Below, piece after piece: positions 1 through 8,856 of a DNA stretch of 64,000 nucleotides. The stretch's first letter is position 1, and the number at the start of each line of letters is the position of its first letter. The notes beneath the pieces were generated by a model, which worked only from the letters and a program-made list of their open reading frames with translations, was not told the DNA's origin and did no database searches. The translations under genes were made by a program, and so were the position numbers. Source of the stretch: Nocardia rhamnosiphila NBRC 108938 (GTDB lineage: Bacteria > Actinomycetota > Actinomycetes > Mycobacteriales > Mycobacteriaceae); the NCBI RefSeq assembly GCF_000720425.1, contig NZ_JOAJ01000007.1:248001-312000 (forward strand). The letters are read 5' to 3'.

Positions 1-80
1 CCGCCGATCCGGCCACGGCCGCCGCTCTGGACCGCCTGGCCGGCCACCACCCCGGCAACCTGCGGGCCGTCCCGAGCTGA
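1..80 (+). CDS. 3' end of an unidentified gene (partial)
   Basis: An open frame enters from the left edge and stops with TGA at 78-80. The last residues read [20 protein letters not shown] followed by RAVPS, an alanine-rich helix-like tail. Too little is present to name the family. It runs in the same direction as prfB, which begins 56 bp later, so it may be the preceding gene of the same region. In M. tuberculosis a ferredoxin reductase gene flanks prfB, but nothing in these 25 residues confirms that here. Confidence 0.5.
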   Translation, partial: ADPATAAALDRLAGHHPGNLRAVPS

Positions 81-136
81 CCGGCGGCGGTCTCCGCGGG
101 CCGCGCGGTACACCCCGGCCGACGCTCCTAGTAGCC

Positions 137-1267
137 TTGAACACCGTGCATCCAGACGTGACCGCCGACCTCGCCGAACTCGACGCGACCCTCAAGACCG
201 TCGAATCGGTCCTCGATATCGAGGAGCTGCGCCGCCGCATAGACGAGTTGGAGCACCAGGCCGCCGATCCCGAGCTCTGGAACGACCAGGATCACGCGCA
301 GCGGGTCACCAGTGAGCTCTCGCACGCCCAGGGCGAACTGCGCCGGGTCCAGGAGTTACGGCAGCGGCTCGAGGATCTGCCGGTGCTCTACGAGCTGGCC
401 GAGGAAGAAGAAGGCGACGCGAAGACCAGCGCACTGGCCGACGCCGACGCCGAGCGGTCCGCACTGCACACCGATGTGGAGGCCCTCGAGGTCCGCACCC
501 TGCTGTCGGGCGAGTACGACAAACGTGACGCGCTGGTCAATATCCGGTCCGGCGCGGGCGGCGTGGACGCGGCCGACTGGGCCGAGATGCTGATGCGCAT
601 GTACATCCGCTGGGCCGACCGGCACAAGTACTCGGTCGAGGTCTACGACACCTCCTACGCCGAAGAAGCCGGCATCAAGAGCGCCACGTTCGCGGTGAAG
701 ACGCCGTACGCCTACGGCACCCTCTCGGTGGAGATGGGCACCCATCGCCTGGTCCGGATCAGCCCGTTCGACAACCAGGGCCGCCGCCAGACCTCCTTCG
801 CCGAGGTCGAGGTGCTGCCGGTGGTGGAGACCACCGACCATATCGAGGTCCCGGAAACCGATATCCGGGTCGATGTCTACCGATCCTCCGGGCCCGGCGG
901 CCAGAGCGTCAACACCACCGACTCGGCGGTGCGGATCACCCATATCCCCACCGGGATCGTGGTGACCTGCCAGAACGAGAAATCCCAGCTGCAGAACAAG
1001 GTGTCGGCCATGCGGGTGCTGCAGGCCAAACTGCTGGAACGCAAACGGCAGGAGGAGCGCGCCCAGATGGATGCGCTCAAGACCAACGAGGGCGCGTCCT
1101 GGGGCAACCAGATGCGGTCCTATGTGCTGCACCCGTACCAGATGGTCAAGGATCTGCGCACCAACTACGAAGTCAACAACCCCTCGGCGGTACTCGACGG
1201 CGATATCGACGGATTCATCGAATCCGGAATCCGCTGGCGGATGAGTACAGTGCTGCAGGAGAGCTAG
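137..1267 (+). CDS. prfB: Peptide chain release factor 2
   Basis: RF2 recognises UGA and UAA stop codons in the ribosomal A site and triggers release of the finished peptide. The 376-residue product has the normal family length. Visible hallmarks are the SPF stop-codon-reading tripeptide at residues 209-211 (RISPFDNQ) and the universal GGQ hydrolysis motif at 254-256 ([10 protein letters not shown]); the glutamine is the residue normally N5-methylated. The first ~110 residues are a charged helical domain. The frame is uninterrupted, so the programmed +1 frameshift used by E. coli prfB is absent, as is usual in actinobacteria. The start is TTG at 137 or GTG at 146; there is no clear Shine-Dalgarno, so leaderless or near-leaderless translation is possible. 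It heads the mscS-ftsE-ftsX gene order seen in mycobacteria. Confidence 0.97.
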   Translation: MNTVHPDVTADLAELDATLKTVESVLDIEELRRRIDELEHQAADPELWNDQDHAQRVTSELSHAQGELRRVQELRQRLEDLPVLYELAEEEEGDAKTSALADADAERSALHTDVEALEVRTLLSGEYDKRDALVNIRSGAGGVDAADWAEMLMRMYIRWADRHKYSVEVYDTSYAEEAGIKSATFAVKTPYAYGTLSVEMGTHRLVRISPFDNQGRRQTSFAEVEVLPVVETTDHIEVPETDIRVDVYRSSGPGGQSVNTTDSAVRITHIPTGIVVTCQNEKSQLQNKVSAMRVLQAKLLERKRQEERAQMDALKTNEGASWGNQMRSYVLHPYQMVKDLRTNYEVNNPSAVLDGDIDGFIESGIRWRMSTVLQES

Positions 1268-1328
1268 CGGTCCCGATTCCGGGTCGCCGCAAGCCGTTTC
1301 GGTGATGCACGGGAGAGCAGGTGGTCTG

Positions 1329-2204
1329 ATGCATTCGGAGGGGGCGGAGGCCCTGGCGCTGTCGCTGGCGGCATCCTCGGAGGTCACCTCATGGCTGCGG
1401 TCGTCCGGCCTGGAGATCGTGCTGCTGGTCCTCGGCGCGATGCTGTTCGCCCGCTTCGCCACCTACGTCCGCGACCGGGTGACGCAGAAGATCGATTCCG
1501 GGTTCCGCGGCGGTGACGCGCTGGTCCGCTCCGAGGAGGCCAAGCACCGGCACGCGCTGGCGCAGGTGCTCACCTGGGTGGTGCTGACCGTGGCCTATGT
1601 GCTGGTCGCCATGGAGGTCCTGGGGCGGATCGGCTTCTCGATGTCGGGCCTGGTCGCGCCGGCGGCGGTCCTGGGTGCCGCGCTCGGTTTCGGCGCGCAG
1701 CGCATCGTGCAGGACATCCTGGCCGGGTTCTTCCTCATCACCGAACGGCAGTACGGATTCGGCGATGTGGTGCGGATCGCGGTGACCGGTATCCAGGATC
1801 CGGCCGAGGGCACGGTCGAGGATGTGACGTTGCGGGTCACCAAATTGCGTAACCCGGACGGTGAGGTGATCACCGTCCCGAACGGCCAGATCGTGAAAGT
1901 CACCAATCTGTCGAAGGATTGGGCCCGCGCGGCGATCGATGTCCCGGTCTCGGCCAGTGCCGATATCATCCGGATCAACGAAGTGCTGCACGAGGTGGGC
2001 GGCCAGGCCTACCAGGACCCCCGCCTCGAACCACTGCTGCTCGACGAGCCGACGGTGATGGGTGTGGAGGACCTGACCGTGGACCAGATGAACATTCGGA
2101 TGGTCGCCCGGACGCTGCCGGGTAAACAGTTCGAGGTGAGTCGCGAGCTACGGGTGCGCGTGGCCGCGGCCATGCGCCGGGAGGGCCTGAATGCGCGCCC
2201 GTAG
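1329..2204 (+). CDS. MscS-family mechanosensitive ion channel
   Basis: Predicted small-conductance mechanosensitive channel of the cytoplasmic membrane, which relieves turgor during osmotic downshock. The 291-residue product shows three hydrophobic segments. The third is the typical glycine/alanine-rich pore helix (GLVAPAAVLGAALGFGAQRI), followed by QDILAGFFLITERQYGFGD, which leads into the beta domain. The ATG at 1329 was chosen because GGGAGAG lies 11 bp upstream; GTG 1302 and ATG 1305 are in frame and would add 8-9 residues. It lies between prfB and ftsE exactly as in M. tuberculosis (Rv3104c position). The last 14 bp overlap the following small gene, suggesting translational coupling. Confidence 0.88.
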   Translation: MHSEGAEALALSLAASSEVTSWLRSSGLEIVLLVLGAMLFARFATYVRDRVTQKIDSGFRGGDALVRSEEAKHRHALAQVLTWVVLTVAYVLVAMEVLGRIGFSMSGLVAPAAVLGAALGFGAQRIVQDILAGFFLITERQYGFGDVVRIAVTGIQDPAEGTVEDVTLRVTKLRNPDGEVITVPNGQIVKVTNLSKDWARAAIDVPVSASADIIRINEVLHEVGGQAYQDPRLEPLLLDEPTVMGVEDLTVDQMNIRMVARTLPGKQFEVSRELRVRVAAAMRREGLNARP

Positions 2205-2355
2205 ATCGACGCTGGTCCTGGCGTGCGGCTGGGTGGCGACCTTCGTGCTGTACCTGTTCGTGAAGCCGGATCAGATCGCCCCCGCGAAGCCGGCGCCCGC
2301 TCCCGCCGTACCCGCCGTCCATCAGGTCCCTGTCCAGGTGATTCCCGTCCGGTAG
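2191..2355 (+). CDS. Small proline-rich membrane protein (54 aa)
   Basis: A 54-codon gene begins inside the end of the MscS gene (14-bp overlap) and ends 56 bp before ftsE. The product has a basic start (MRARRS), one hydrophobic segment at about residues 7-24 ([17 protein letters not shown]) and a proline/alanine/valine-rich tail ([14 protein letters not shown]), so it should be a single-pass membrane protein. A short proline-rich membrane protein occupies the same position before ftsE in M. tuberculosis (Rv3103c position), which supports this as a real gene. Its function is unknown; the neighbourhood suggests a link to the envelope or to FtsEX. Confidence 0.7.
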   Translation: MRARRSTLVLACGWVATFVLYLFVKPDQIAPAKPAPAPAVPAVHQVPVQVIPVR

Positions 2356-2411
2356 CGGCGGCGACACGGCCCGCGGGCCGCTTCGTTATCGAATGGTTAC
2401 ACTGTCTCCTC

Positions 2412-3101
2412 GTGATCACCCTGCGCAACGTCAGCAAGTCGTATCCGACCGCTACGCGACCAGCGCTGGAAAACATCAACGTCCATATCGACAAGGGTGA
2501 GTTCGTCTTCCTCATCGGTCCGTCGGGTTCGGGCAAATCGACCTTCATGCGGTTGCTGCTCAAAGAGGAGACACCGACCGCGGGCGAGATCTCGGTCGCG
2601 GATTTCCGGGTCGATCGGCTGCCGGGGCGGAGGGTGCCGCGATTGCGGCAGCGAATCGGGTGTGTTTTCCAGGATTTCCGGCTGCTGCAGCAGCGCACCG
2701 TAGCCCAGAACGTGGCGTTCGCCCTGGAGGTGATCGGAAAACGCCGGCAGTTCATCGACCGGACCGTGCCCGAAGTGCTCGAACTGGTCGGGCTGGGTAA
2801 CAAGGCCGACCGGCTGCCCACCGAATTGTCCGGCGGCGAACAGCAGCGGGTCGCGATCGCCCGGGCCTTCGTCAACCGGCCGCTGGTCCTGTTGGCCGAC
2901 GAACCCACCGGCAACCTCGACCCCGAGACGAGTTACGAGATCATGCTGCTGCTCGAGCACATCAACCGGATGGGCACCACCGTGCTCATGGCCACCCACG
3001 ATCCGCTGATCGTGGACGGTATGCGCCGGCGTGTGGTGGAACTCTACGACGGCCATCTGGTCCGCGATCAGGCCGACGGTGGTTACGAGGTGCGCCGGTA
3101 A
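2412..3101 (+). CDS. ftsE: Cell division ATP-binding protein FtsE
   Basis: ATPase of the FtsEX complex, which couples cytoplasmic ATP hydrolysis to activation of periplasmic peptidoglycan hydrolases at the septum. The 229-residue length is standard. It has Walker A (GPSGSGKST), a Q-loop (CVFQDFRLL), the ABC signature [14 protein letters not shown] and Walker B with the catalytic glutamate ([11 protein letters not shown]). The GTG at 2412 is the start; an in-frame extension back to 2223 is proline/arginine-rich and unlike any FtsE. The TAA stop overlaps the ATG of ftsX by one base (TAATG), so the two should be translationally coupled. Confidence 0.97.
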   Translation: MITLRNVSKSYPTATRPALENINVHIDKGEFVFLIGPSGSGKSTFMRLLLKEETPTAGEISVADFRVDRLPGRRVPRLRQRIGCVFQDFRLLQQRTVAQNVAFALEVIGKRRQFIDRTVPEVLELVGLGNKADRLPTELSGGEQQRVAIARAFVNRPLVLLADEPTGNLDPETSYEIMLLLEHINRMGTTVLMATHDPLIVDGMRRRVVELYDGHLVRDQADGGYEVRR

Positions 3102-4006
3102 TGCGGGCGGGATTCCTGTTCGGCGAGGTCTCCGAGGGGCTGCGCCGCAATGTGACCATGACCATCGCGATGATCCTGACCACCGCGGTCTCGCTGACCA
3201 TGCTGGGCGGCGGTCTGCTGGCGGTGCGGATCGCCGACAAGACCGAGCAGTACTTCCTGGACCGGCTCGAGGTGCGGCTGTACCTCACCGAGGACGTCTC
3301 CGCCACCGATCCGGACTGTGTGAACGATCCGTGCCGAACCCTCATGGCCGATCTCGAGGCCGTCGACGGCGTGGAGAACGTGCAGTACCTCAATCGGGAC
3401 GCGGCGGTCCGGGAGGCGAAGGAGAAAACCTTCAAGGATCAGCCGGAACTGGCCGAGTACGTGAGCGAGACGCCGCTGCCGGCCTCACTGCGGGTGAAGA
3501 TGACCGACGCGTCGCTGTACCCGACGATCTACGAGCAGTTCTACGAGCGGCCCGGCGTCGGCATGGTCCGCAATGACAAGGACATCGTGGACCGGCTGGT
3601 CAGCCTGTTCGACGGACTCCGCAATGCCGCGTTCGGTATGGCGCTGCTGCAGGCCGTGGCCGCACTGCTGCTGATCGCGAACATGGTGCAGATCGCGGCC
3701 TTCACCCGGCGTACGGAGGTGAGCATCATGCGCCTGGTGGGCGCCACCCGCTGGTACACCCAGCTGCCGTTCCTCCTGGAAGCGGTGGCCGCCGCGCTGG
3801 CGGGCGGCCTGCTGGCCACGGTGGGCCTGTTCGTGGCCCGGCCACTGGTGATCGACCGGGCCCTGGGCGATCTGTTCGCCAGCAATGTGTTTCCGCAGAT
3901 CACCTTCGACGACATCTTCACCACCGCCCTCATGGTGATGCCGGTCGGCGTACTGTTCGCCGGTCTCACCGCCTACGCGACCCTGCGCTGGTACGTGCGG
4001 GAATAG
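3101..4006 (+). CDS. ftsX: Cell division protein FtsX
   Basis: Membrane partner of FtsE. The 301-residue protein has an N-terminal transmembrane helix (about 20-43), a large extracytoplasmic domain (about 45-165) that in mycobacteria contacts the RipC hydrolase, and a C-terminal three-helix bundle (about 170-295) including the conserved segment with RLVGATRWY. Two cysteines in the extracytoplasmic domain (PDCVNDPCR) could form a disulfide. It is followed by a strong hairpin rather than by smpB, which comes next in mycobacteria. Confidence 0.96.
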   Translation: MRAGFLFGEVSEGLRRNVTMTIAMILTTAVSLTMLGGGLLAVRIADKTEQYFLDRLEVRLYLTEDVSATDPDCVNDPCRTLMADLEAVDGVENVQYLNRDAAVREAKEKTFKDQPELAEYVSETPLPASLRVKMTDASLYPTIYEQFYERPGVGMVRNDKDIVDRLVSLFDGLRNAAFGMALLQAVAALLLIANMVQIAAFTRRTEVSIMRLVGATRWYTQLPFLLEAVAAALAGGLLATVGLFVARPLVIDRALGDLFASNVFPQITFDDIFTTALMVMPVGVLFAGLTAYATLRWYVRE

Positions 4007-4063
4007 CCGGCCGGAGTCCGCGGCCCGGGTGACGACAACTCCCACCCGCGGTAACTCCGGTGA

Positions 4064-4104
4064 CCGAGAACGCCCGCCCCGGACTCCGGGGCGGGCGTTC
4101 TCGG
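4064..4104 (+). terminator. Terminator after ftsX
   Basis: A perfect 19-bp GC-rich inverted repeat with a 3-nt loop (arms 4064-4082 and 4086-4104) lies 57 bp after the ftsX stop. The following TCGGCTTCATC gives only a weak U-tract, typical of actinobacterial terminators. It closes the prfB-ftsX block. Confidence 0.8.
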
Positions 4105-4170
4105 CTTCATCACCTGCCGATTCCGCGCACCCGTCCGCTCACCAGGACGTAAGGACCACTCGACGCCTTT

Positions 4171-4207
4171 CTTACTCCGCAGTAAGATAGCCTTACTCCG
4201 CAGTAAG
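4171..4207. promoter_or_regulatory. Two tandem palindromic operators before the acyl-CoA dehydrogenase pair
   Basis: The 16-bp palindrome CTTACTCCGCAGTAAG occurs twice, at 4171-4186 and 4192-4207. The two copies are identical and 21 bp apart, two helical turns, so two dimers would sit on the same DNA face. They lie 46-82 bp upstream of the first fadE start. Form and spacing suit a TetR-type lipid regulator. No matching regulator gene is adjacent, so the regulator is unidentified. Confidence 0.7.
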
Positions 4208-4252
4208 ATCCCCGGGGTCCGACCCTCACCCCCGCGCGAGAAACAGGTGATG

Positions 4253-5656
4253 ATGAGCATTCGAGACAGCGCTACCGAGCGGCGGTCGCACCACGGCGCC
4301 CGCCAGGAGAACGGGGTGGGCCTGCACCAACCCAAACGGGACTGGATGGGCGCCGCCATGCGGGTCATGTCGACCATCACCGGTTCGGAGCTGGCCGAGA
4401 AATACAACCTGCGCAAGCCGATCGACCGGGTCACCTACCAGAGCACCAAAACCGGATTCCGCACCCTCGGCGCGGCCACCCGGGCCTTCAACAAGGTCGC
4501 GGGCGGTGGTGCGCCCAAGCGGCTACCGGACAACGAGTCCAAGACCAAGGACTATTTCGACCTCACCCCCACCGACGAACAGCAGATGATCGTCGAGACG
4601 GTGCGTGAGTTCGCGGCCGAGATCCTGCGCCCGGCCGCGCACGACGCCGACGAGGCGGCCGCCGCGCCGGCCGATCTGCTCGGCCGGGCCGCGGAACTGG
4701 GTATCACCCTCATCAACGTGCCCGAGGAGCTCGAGGGCGCGGCCACCGAACGCGGCGCGGTCACCAATGCGCTGGTCGCCGAGGCGCTCGCGCACGGCGA
4801 TATGGGTCTGGCGCTGCCGCTGCTCGCGCCGAGCGGGGTCGCGGTCGCGCTGTCCCAGTGGGGCACCGACGCCCAGCAGCAGACCTATCTGCCGGCCTTC
4901 ACCGGCGAGAACGTGCCCCAGGCCTCCGTGGTCATCAGCGAACCGCGGGCCTTGTTCGACCCCTTCAGCCTGCAGACCAAGGCGGTGCGTTCCCCCAGCG
5001 GATACCGGTTGAACGGTGTCAAGAGCCTGGTCCCCGCGGCCGCCGACGCCGAGATCTTCGTGGTGGGCGCCGAACTCGACGGACGCCCGGCCCTGTTCGT
5101 GGTGGAATCCGATGCCAAGGGCCTGTCGGTGGAAGCCGATCCGAGCATGGGCCTGCGCGCGGCCGGGCTGGGCCGGCTGGTCTTGGACAATGTGGCCGTC
5201 GCCGGCGACGCCGTGCTGGGTGAGGGCGATGCCGCGCAGCACGCGGCCGACTACCGCGATGCCGTCCAGCTCGCCCGCCTCGGCTGGGCTTCGCTGGCCA
5301 CCGGCACCGGGCAGGCCGTACTGGACTACGTGATCCCCTACGTCAACGAGCGGGAAGCCTTCGGCGAACCGATCAGCCACCGGCAGGCGGTCGCGTTCAT
5401 GGTCGCCGATATCGCGATCGAACTCGACGGTCTGCGCCTGGTCACGCTGCGCGGCGCCGCCCGCGCCGAACAGGGCCTCACCTTCGCCCGGGAAGCGGCG
5501 CTGGCCAAGAAGCTGGCGGCGGACAAGGGTATGCGCTTCGGGCTGGACGGCGTCCAGTTGCTCGGTGGCCACGGCTTCACCAAGGAACACCCGGTCGAAC
5601 GCTGGTACCGCGATCTGAGGGGTATCGCGGTCGCCGAGGGCGTGGTGCTGGTCTGA
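4253..5656 (+). CDS. fadE24: Acyl-CoA dehydrogenase, FadE24-like subunit
   Basis: Predicted FAD-dependent acyl-CoA dehydrogenase subunit. The protein (467 aa from ATG 4253) carries an unusual ~90-residue N-terminal extension before the standard fold begins at DEQQMIVETVREFAAEILRP. The C-terminus reads RDLRGIAVAEG then VVLV and stops; the AEG aligns with the YEG/FEG that carries the catalytic Glu in the family, so the base may be retained although the following T..IQ is missing. GTG 4247, ATG 4250 and ATG 4253 are consecutive in-frame starts. The next gene encodes a second dehydrogenase 40 bp downstream. The pair order and lengths resemble M. tuberculosis fadE24-fadE23 (Rv3139-Rv3140), recalled rather than searched. 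Such pairs may form heteromeric enzymes. Confidence 0.72.
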   Translation: MSIRDSATERRSHHGARQENGVGLHQPKRDWMGAAMRVMSTITGSELAEKYNLRKPIDRVTYQSTKTGFRTLGAATRAFNKVAGGGAPKRLPDNESKTKDYFDLTPTDEQQMIVETVREFAAEILRPAAHDADEAAAAPADLLGRAAELGITLINVPEELEGAATERGAVTNALVAEALAHGDMGLALPLLAPSGVAVALSQWGTDAQQQTYLPAFTGENVPQASVVISEPRALFDPFSLQTKAVRSPSGYRLNGVKSLVPAAADAEIFVVGAELDGRPALFVVESDAKGLSVEADPSMGLRAAGLGRLVLDNVAVAGDAVLGEGDAAQHAADYRDAVQLARLGWASLATGTGQAVLDYVIPYVNEREAFGEPISHRQAVAFMVADIAIELDGLRLVTLRGAARAEQGLTFAREAALAKKLAADKGMRFGLDGVQLLGGHGFTKEHPVERWYRDLRGIAVAEGVVLV

Positions 5657-5696
5657 GTTCTCGGCGTCGTCACAGCTCTTTCACCAGGAGACTTTC

Positions 5697-6917
5697 ATGA
5701 TCAATCTCGAACTTCCCAAGAAGCTGCGGGCCAGCGCCAACCAGGCGCACCAGGTGGCCGCGCAGATCTTCCGGCCCATCTCGCGCAAATACGACCTCGG
5801 CGAGCACGAATACCCGGTCGAACTCGACACCATGGCCGCCATGGTCGACGGGCTCAGCGATTCGGGCACGCAGAAGATCAGCGGGGCCAGCGGCGGGCGC
5901 TCCGACGACGAGGCGCCCTCCACCGACGTGCTCCTCAACGCCAACGGCGGCAATATGTCGGCGCTGCTCAACGCCCTGGAAACCTCCTGGGGCGATGTCG
6001 GGCTGATGCTGTCCATCCCCTACCAGGGGTTGGGCAATGCCGCGATCGCGGCGGTGGCCACCGACGAACAGCTGGAACGGTTCGGCAAGGTGTGGGCCTC
6101 GATGGCCATCACCGAACCGAGCTTCGGCTCCGATTCGGCCGCGGTCACCACCACCGCTGTCCTCGACGGCGACGAATGGGTGCTCAACGGCGAGAAGATC
6201 TTCGTCACCGCGGGGCAGCGTTCCACCCATATCGTGGTGTGGGCGTCGGTGGACCGCAGTCTCGGCCGCGCCGCCATCAAATCGTTCGTGGTCCCGCGGG
6301 ACGCTCCCGGCCTGTCGGTGGCCCGGCTCGAGCACAAGCTCGGTATCAAGGCCTCCGATACCGCGGTGCTGCTGCTCCAGGACTGCCGGATCCCGAAGGA
6401 CAATATCCTCGGCAGCCCGGAAGTGAACGTGGAGAAGGGTTTCGCCGGGGTCATGCAGACCTTCGACAACACCCGCCCCATGGTCGCGGCCATGGCCATC
6501 GGCGTCACCCGCGCCGCGCTCGAGGAACTGCGCACCATCCTCACCGACGCGGGTATCGAGATCTCCTACGACACCCCGCCCAACAACCAGCACGCGGCGG
6601 CGGCCGAGTTCCTGCGGATGGAAGCCGACTACGAGTCCGCCTACCTGCTGGCGTTGCGGGCGGCCTGGATGGCCGATAACAAGAAGCCCAATTCGCTCGA
6701 GGCGTCGATGTCCAAGGCGAAGGCGGGGCGCACCGGTACGGATGTGACGCTGAAGTCGGTCGAACTGGCCGGCGCGGTCGGATACTCGCAGCGGCTGCTG
6801 CTGGAGAAGTGGGGCCGGGACTCGAAGATCCTGGACATCTTCGAGGGCACCCAGCAGATCCAGCAGCTCATCGTCGCCCGCCGGGTCCTGGGCAAGACCA
6901 GCGCCGAACTCAAATAA
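5697..6917 (+). CDS. fadE23: Acyl-CoA dehydrogenase, FadE23-like subunit
   Basis: Second subunit of the dehydrogenase pair; 406 residues, the usual family length. It contains the FAD/substrate segment ITEPSFGSDSAAV, a second FAD region ending GEKIFVTAG, and a complete C-terminal motif FEGTQQIQQLIVARRVLG with the catalytic glutamate at its usual place. A good ribosome binding site (CAGGAGA) precedes ATG 5697, 40 bp after the upstream fadE. Both genes should be transcribed from the promoter carrying the two palindromes and end at the hairpin at 6935. The physiological acyl-CoA is unknown; the M. tuberculosis counterparts are known as isoniazid-responsive genes, but that does not reveal their substrate. 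Confidence 0.75.
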   Translation: MINLELPKKLRASANQAHQVAAQIFRPISRKYDLGEHEYPVELDTMAAMVDGLSDSGTQKISGASGGRSDDEAPSTDVLLNANGGNMSALLNALETSWGDVGLMLSIPYQGLGNAAIAAVATDEQLERFGKVWASMAITEPSFGSDSAAVTTTAVLDGDEWVLNGEKIFVTAGQRSTHIVVWASVDRSLGRAAIKSFVVPRDAPGLSVARLEHKLGIKASDTAVLLLQDCRIPKDNILGSPEVNVEKGFAGVMQTFDNTRPMVAAMAIGVTRAALEELRTILTDAGIEISYDTPPNNQHAAAAEFLRMEADYESAYLLALRAAWMADNKKPNSLEASMSKAKAGRTGTDVTLKSVELAGAVGYSQRLLLEKWGRDSKILDIFEGTQQIQQLIVARRVLGKTSAELK

Positions 6918-6934
6918 GCAGGTCAGACGCGAGA

Positions 6935-6969
6935 AACCGGTGTGGTCCGCTGGGGGGATCACACCGGTT
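6935..6969 (+). terminator. Hairpin after the fadE pair
   Basis: Inverted repeat AACCGGTGTG (6935-6944) and CACACCGGTT (6960-6969), extendable inward with G-U pairs, 18 bp after the fadE23 stop. A likely intrinsic terminator without a long U-tract. Confidence 0.6.
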
Positions 6970-7146
6970 CCGTCTGTTCGGCTCGAGTGCCTCGGCCGGC
7001 TCCCGGACGATTGCCCGCAACCGCGCCGGCCGCACCGCCGACACCGTTGCGATTTTCGCCGCTGCGCCACTCATATCGACCTGCCGGAGTGACGGTTTCG
7101 CGTCCGGAACCGTCTGGACGACGAATACCGCCTCTATCGTGGACCG

Positions 7147-7601
7147 ATGGCATCGGTCAAACAGATCCAGGTCACCTTCGACTGCGCGGAACCCGAGCGC
7201 GTCGCTCGATTCTGGTCCGAGGTGCTGGGCTACGAGCATCAGGGTTCGGCATGCGTCGATCCCTCGGGTGCGGGCCCACGCCTGTACTTCCAGCGCGTAC
7301 CCGAGGGCAAGGTCGTCAAGAATCGGCTGCATCTCGACGTGCGGGTCGGTACCGGCTCGTTGGTGCACAGCGCGTGGCCGCACTCGAGGCAGAATGCGCA
7401 CGACTGGTCGCGCTCGGCGCGGTACGAGTGCGGGTACTGCTCGCCGACGAACACAACGAGTCGTGCCTCGTGATGCAGGACATCGAGGGCAACGAGTTCT
7501 GTCTCGACCGAGTGACCGCGCTCCCCCGTATCCGGAGCGGTACGAAGCGCCCACCACTCCATCGATCCGGCCATCCGATGCCGAAAGCGCCGGGACCGTA
7601 G
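7147..7601 (+). pseudogene. Frameshifted VOC/glyoxalase-like protein
   Basis: The start MASVKQIQVTFDCAEPERVA and the following RFWSEVLGYE are a typical vicinal-oxygen-chelate (glyoxalase-like) opening. The frame stays homologous-looking to NRLHLDVRVGTG, then turns to nonsense and stops at 7473. The adjacent frame resumes the family pattern from about 7357 (LVGAQRVAALEAECARLVAL) through MQDIEGNEFCLD to a stop at 7601. Restoring one C near 7355-7357 (GGCTC to GGCCTC) would rejoin both halves into about 151 residues. This is either a real single-base deletion or a sequencing error. Substrate unknown. Confidence 0.75.
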
Positions 7602-8011
7602 GTCAGGGCAGTGGCACCCGAGAGGTCTCTCCGGCACCGTTCCGTGCGACCGTGCCGAAGACGATATCGGGGAAATGATTCCCGAAGGCCAGGTCACCGG
7701 TCGCCGCGAGATCGTCGACCCGGCTGCGCCGCCCCCGCGCCGACCGGGCACGGTCGTGGTCGCCTCCCGAGGACGCGAACCGGCCGAGCGAATGAGCTGC
7801 GAACCGGATACGAAACCGCGACCGACCGGCCGCGCGGCGGTCCTGGACACCACCGGGGCCGAGTGACAGTGTTTGTTCGATCGGCCCGTCCCGATCGGTG
7901 CCGCGCCGCCGGATCCGTTCTCCCGCCGCGCCGGCACGAGTACCACCACGCAGCATCCACACCGAGTCACTGAGCAGTACCCCGGATATCACCCCTGCAA
8001 GGAGACTGGTT
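7602..8011. other. 410-bp gene-poor stretch
   Basis: Between the frameshifted VOC gene and the secreted protein gene. Short open frames exist in several frames but none has a good ribosome binding site or recognisable sequence. The last ~60 bp should hold the promoter and leader of the downstream gene, including the AAGGAG ribosome binding site at 7999-8004. Confidence 0.4.
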
Positions 8012-8647
8012 ATGCGTATATCGGCCTTTACCCGTCGGCTCCTCACCTCTGCCGTGGGGACCGCCGCGGCCACTGTTCTGTTCACCGGACACGCGACCGC
8101 CGAGCCCGCCCAGGTCGATTGGGCTTCGGCCACGCAGGCCCTGCACACCGCGGCGAGCGGTGATCCGGCCGCCGAACAGGCGGTATCCCGGCTGCTCGGG
8201 GACGCGCGAGTCGCCGCGGCCGCCCGTGATGCCGCGCTGCCCGCCCAGCCGTTCCAGATCCCGGCCGAATCCACTGTGGGCCGCGGCGGCGGTCCGGGAA
8301 TGTACGGCTCGGGCCTGTCGCTGAACATCGACGGCTTCCGGTTCGCGTTCTTCGGCGGACCGGGCACGATCGCCCCGAATCAGACGGGCGCGCGGCTGGA
8401 TGTCGTATGGCTCAACCTCAACAACGGCCGCAGCGGTATCGAGCAGCTCACCGAGCATCGGGACATCATCGCCGACACCACGATCCGCACCCGGCCGATC
8501 GATCCGGGCCCGGGCCTGATCGTCGCCGCGGTGTACGGCAACCTGTGGCACCGCTGGCCGGTGCCGGTGAGCCAGGAGCATCCGGACGGGTTCCAGTATG
8601 TGCGCGGCGACATCACTTTCCCGTCACTCGGCTCGATCTACAACTGA
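8012..8647 (+). CDS. Secreted protein of unknown function
   Basis: A 211-residue protein with a clear Sec signal peptide: basic start (MRISAFTRRLL), hydrophobic core, and a likely cleavage after ATA (GHATA/EPAQ) near residue 30. The mature part begins with an alanine-rich helical stretch (about 35-75), then a glycine/aromatic-rich domain (IDGFRFAFFGGPGT, LDVVWLNLNNGRSG, VYGNLWHRWPVPV) that looks like a beta-rich extracellular fold. There are no cysteines or catalytic motif I recognise. ATG 8012 was chosen because AAGGAG lies 7 bp upstream; the frame is open back to 7898. It is probably exported to the envelope or medium. Confidence 0.75.
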   Translation: MRISAFTRRLLTSAVGTAAATVLFTGHATAEPAQVDWASATQALHTAASGDPAAEQAVSRLLGDARVAAAARDAALPAQPFQIPAESTVGRGGGPGMYGSGLSLNIDGFRFAFFGGPGTIAPNQTGARLDVVWLNLNNGRSGIEQLTEHRDIIADTTIRTRPIDPGPGLIVAAVYGNLWHRWPVPVSQEHPDGFQYVRGDITFPSLGSIYN

Positions 8648-8856
8648 CCCGATGCGCCGGGGGCCGGTGCTTGCGAGCGCGTCGAATATCCGACGCCCGC
8701 CCGCACCGGCCATCTCGGCGGGCGCTCGAGGATGTCTTTTTTGTCCGGAGCGTACGTTGTGAGCGAATACACTTTCACTGCTACGGTGACCACCGATATG
8801 CCGTTCGGAATCGCTAGGTCGAGTGCCGACGCGAGGATCTGTGGAGGTGTTCGAAG

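Noticed and set aside
137..250. Programmed frameshift in prfB
   Set aside because: The reading frame is continuous from the start through the whole gene and there is no in-frame early UGA.
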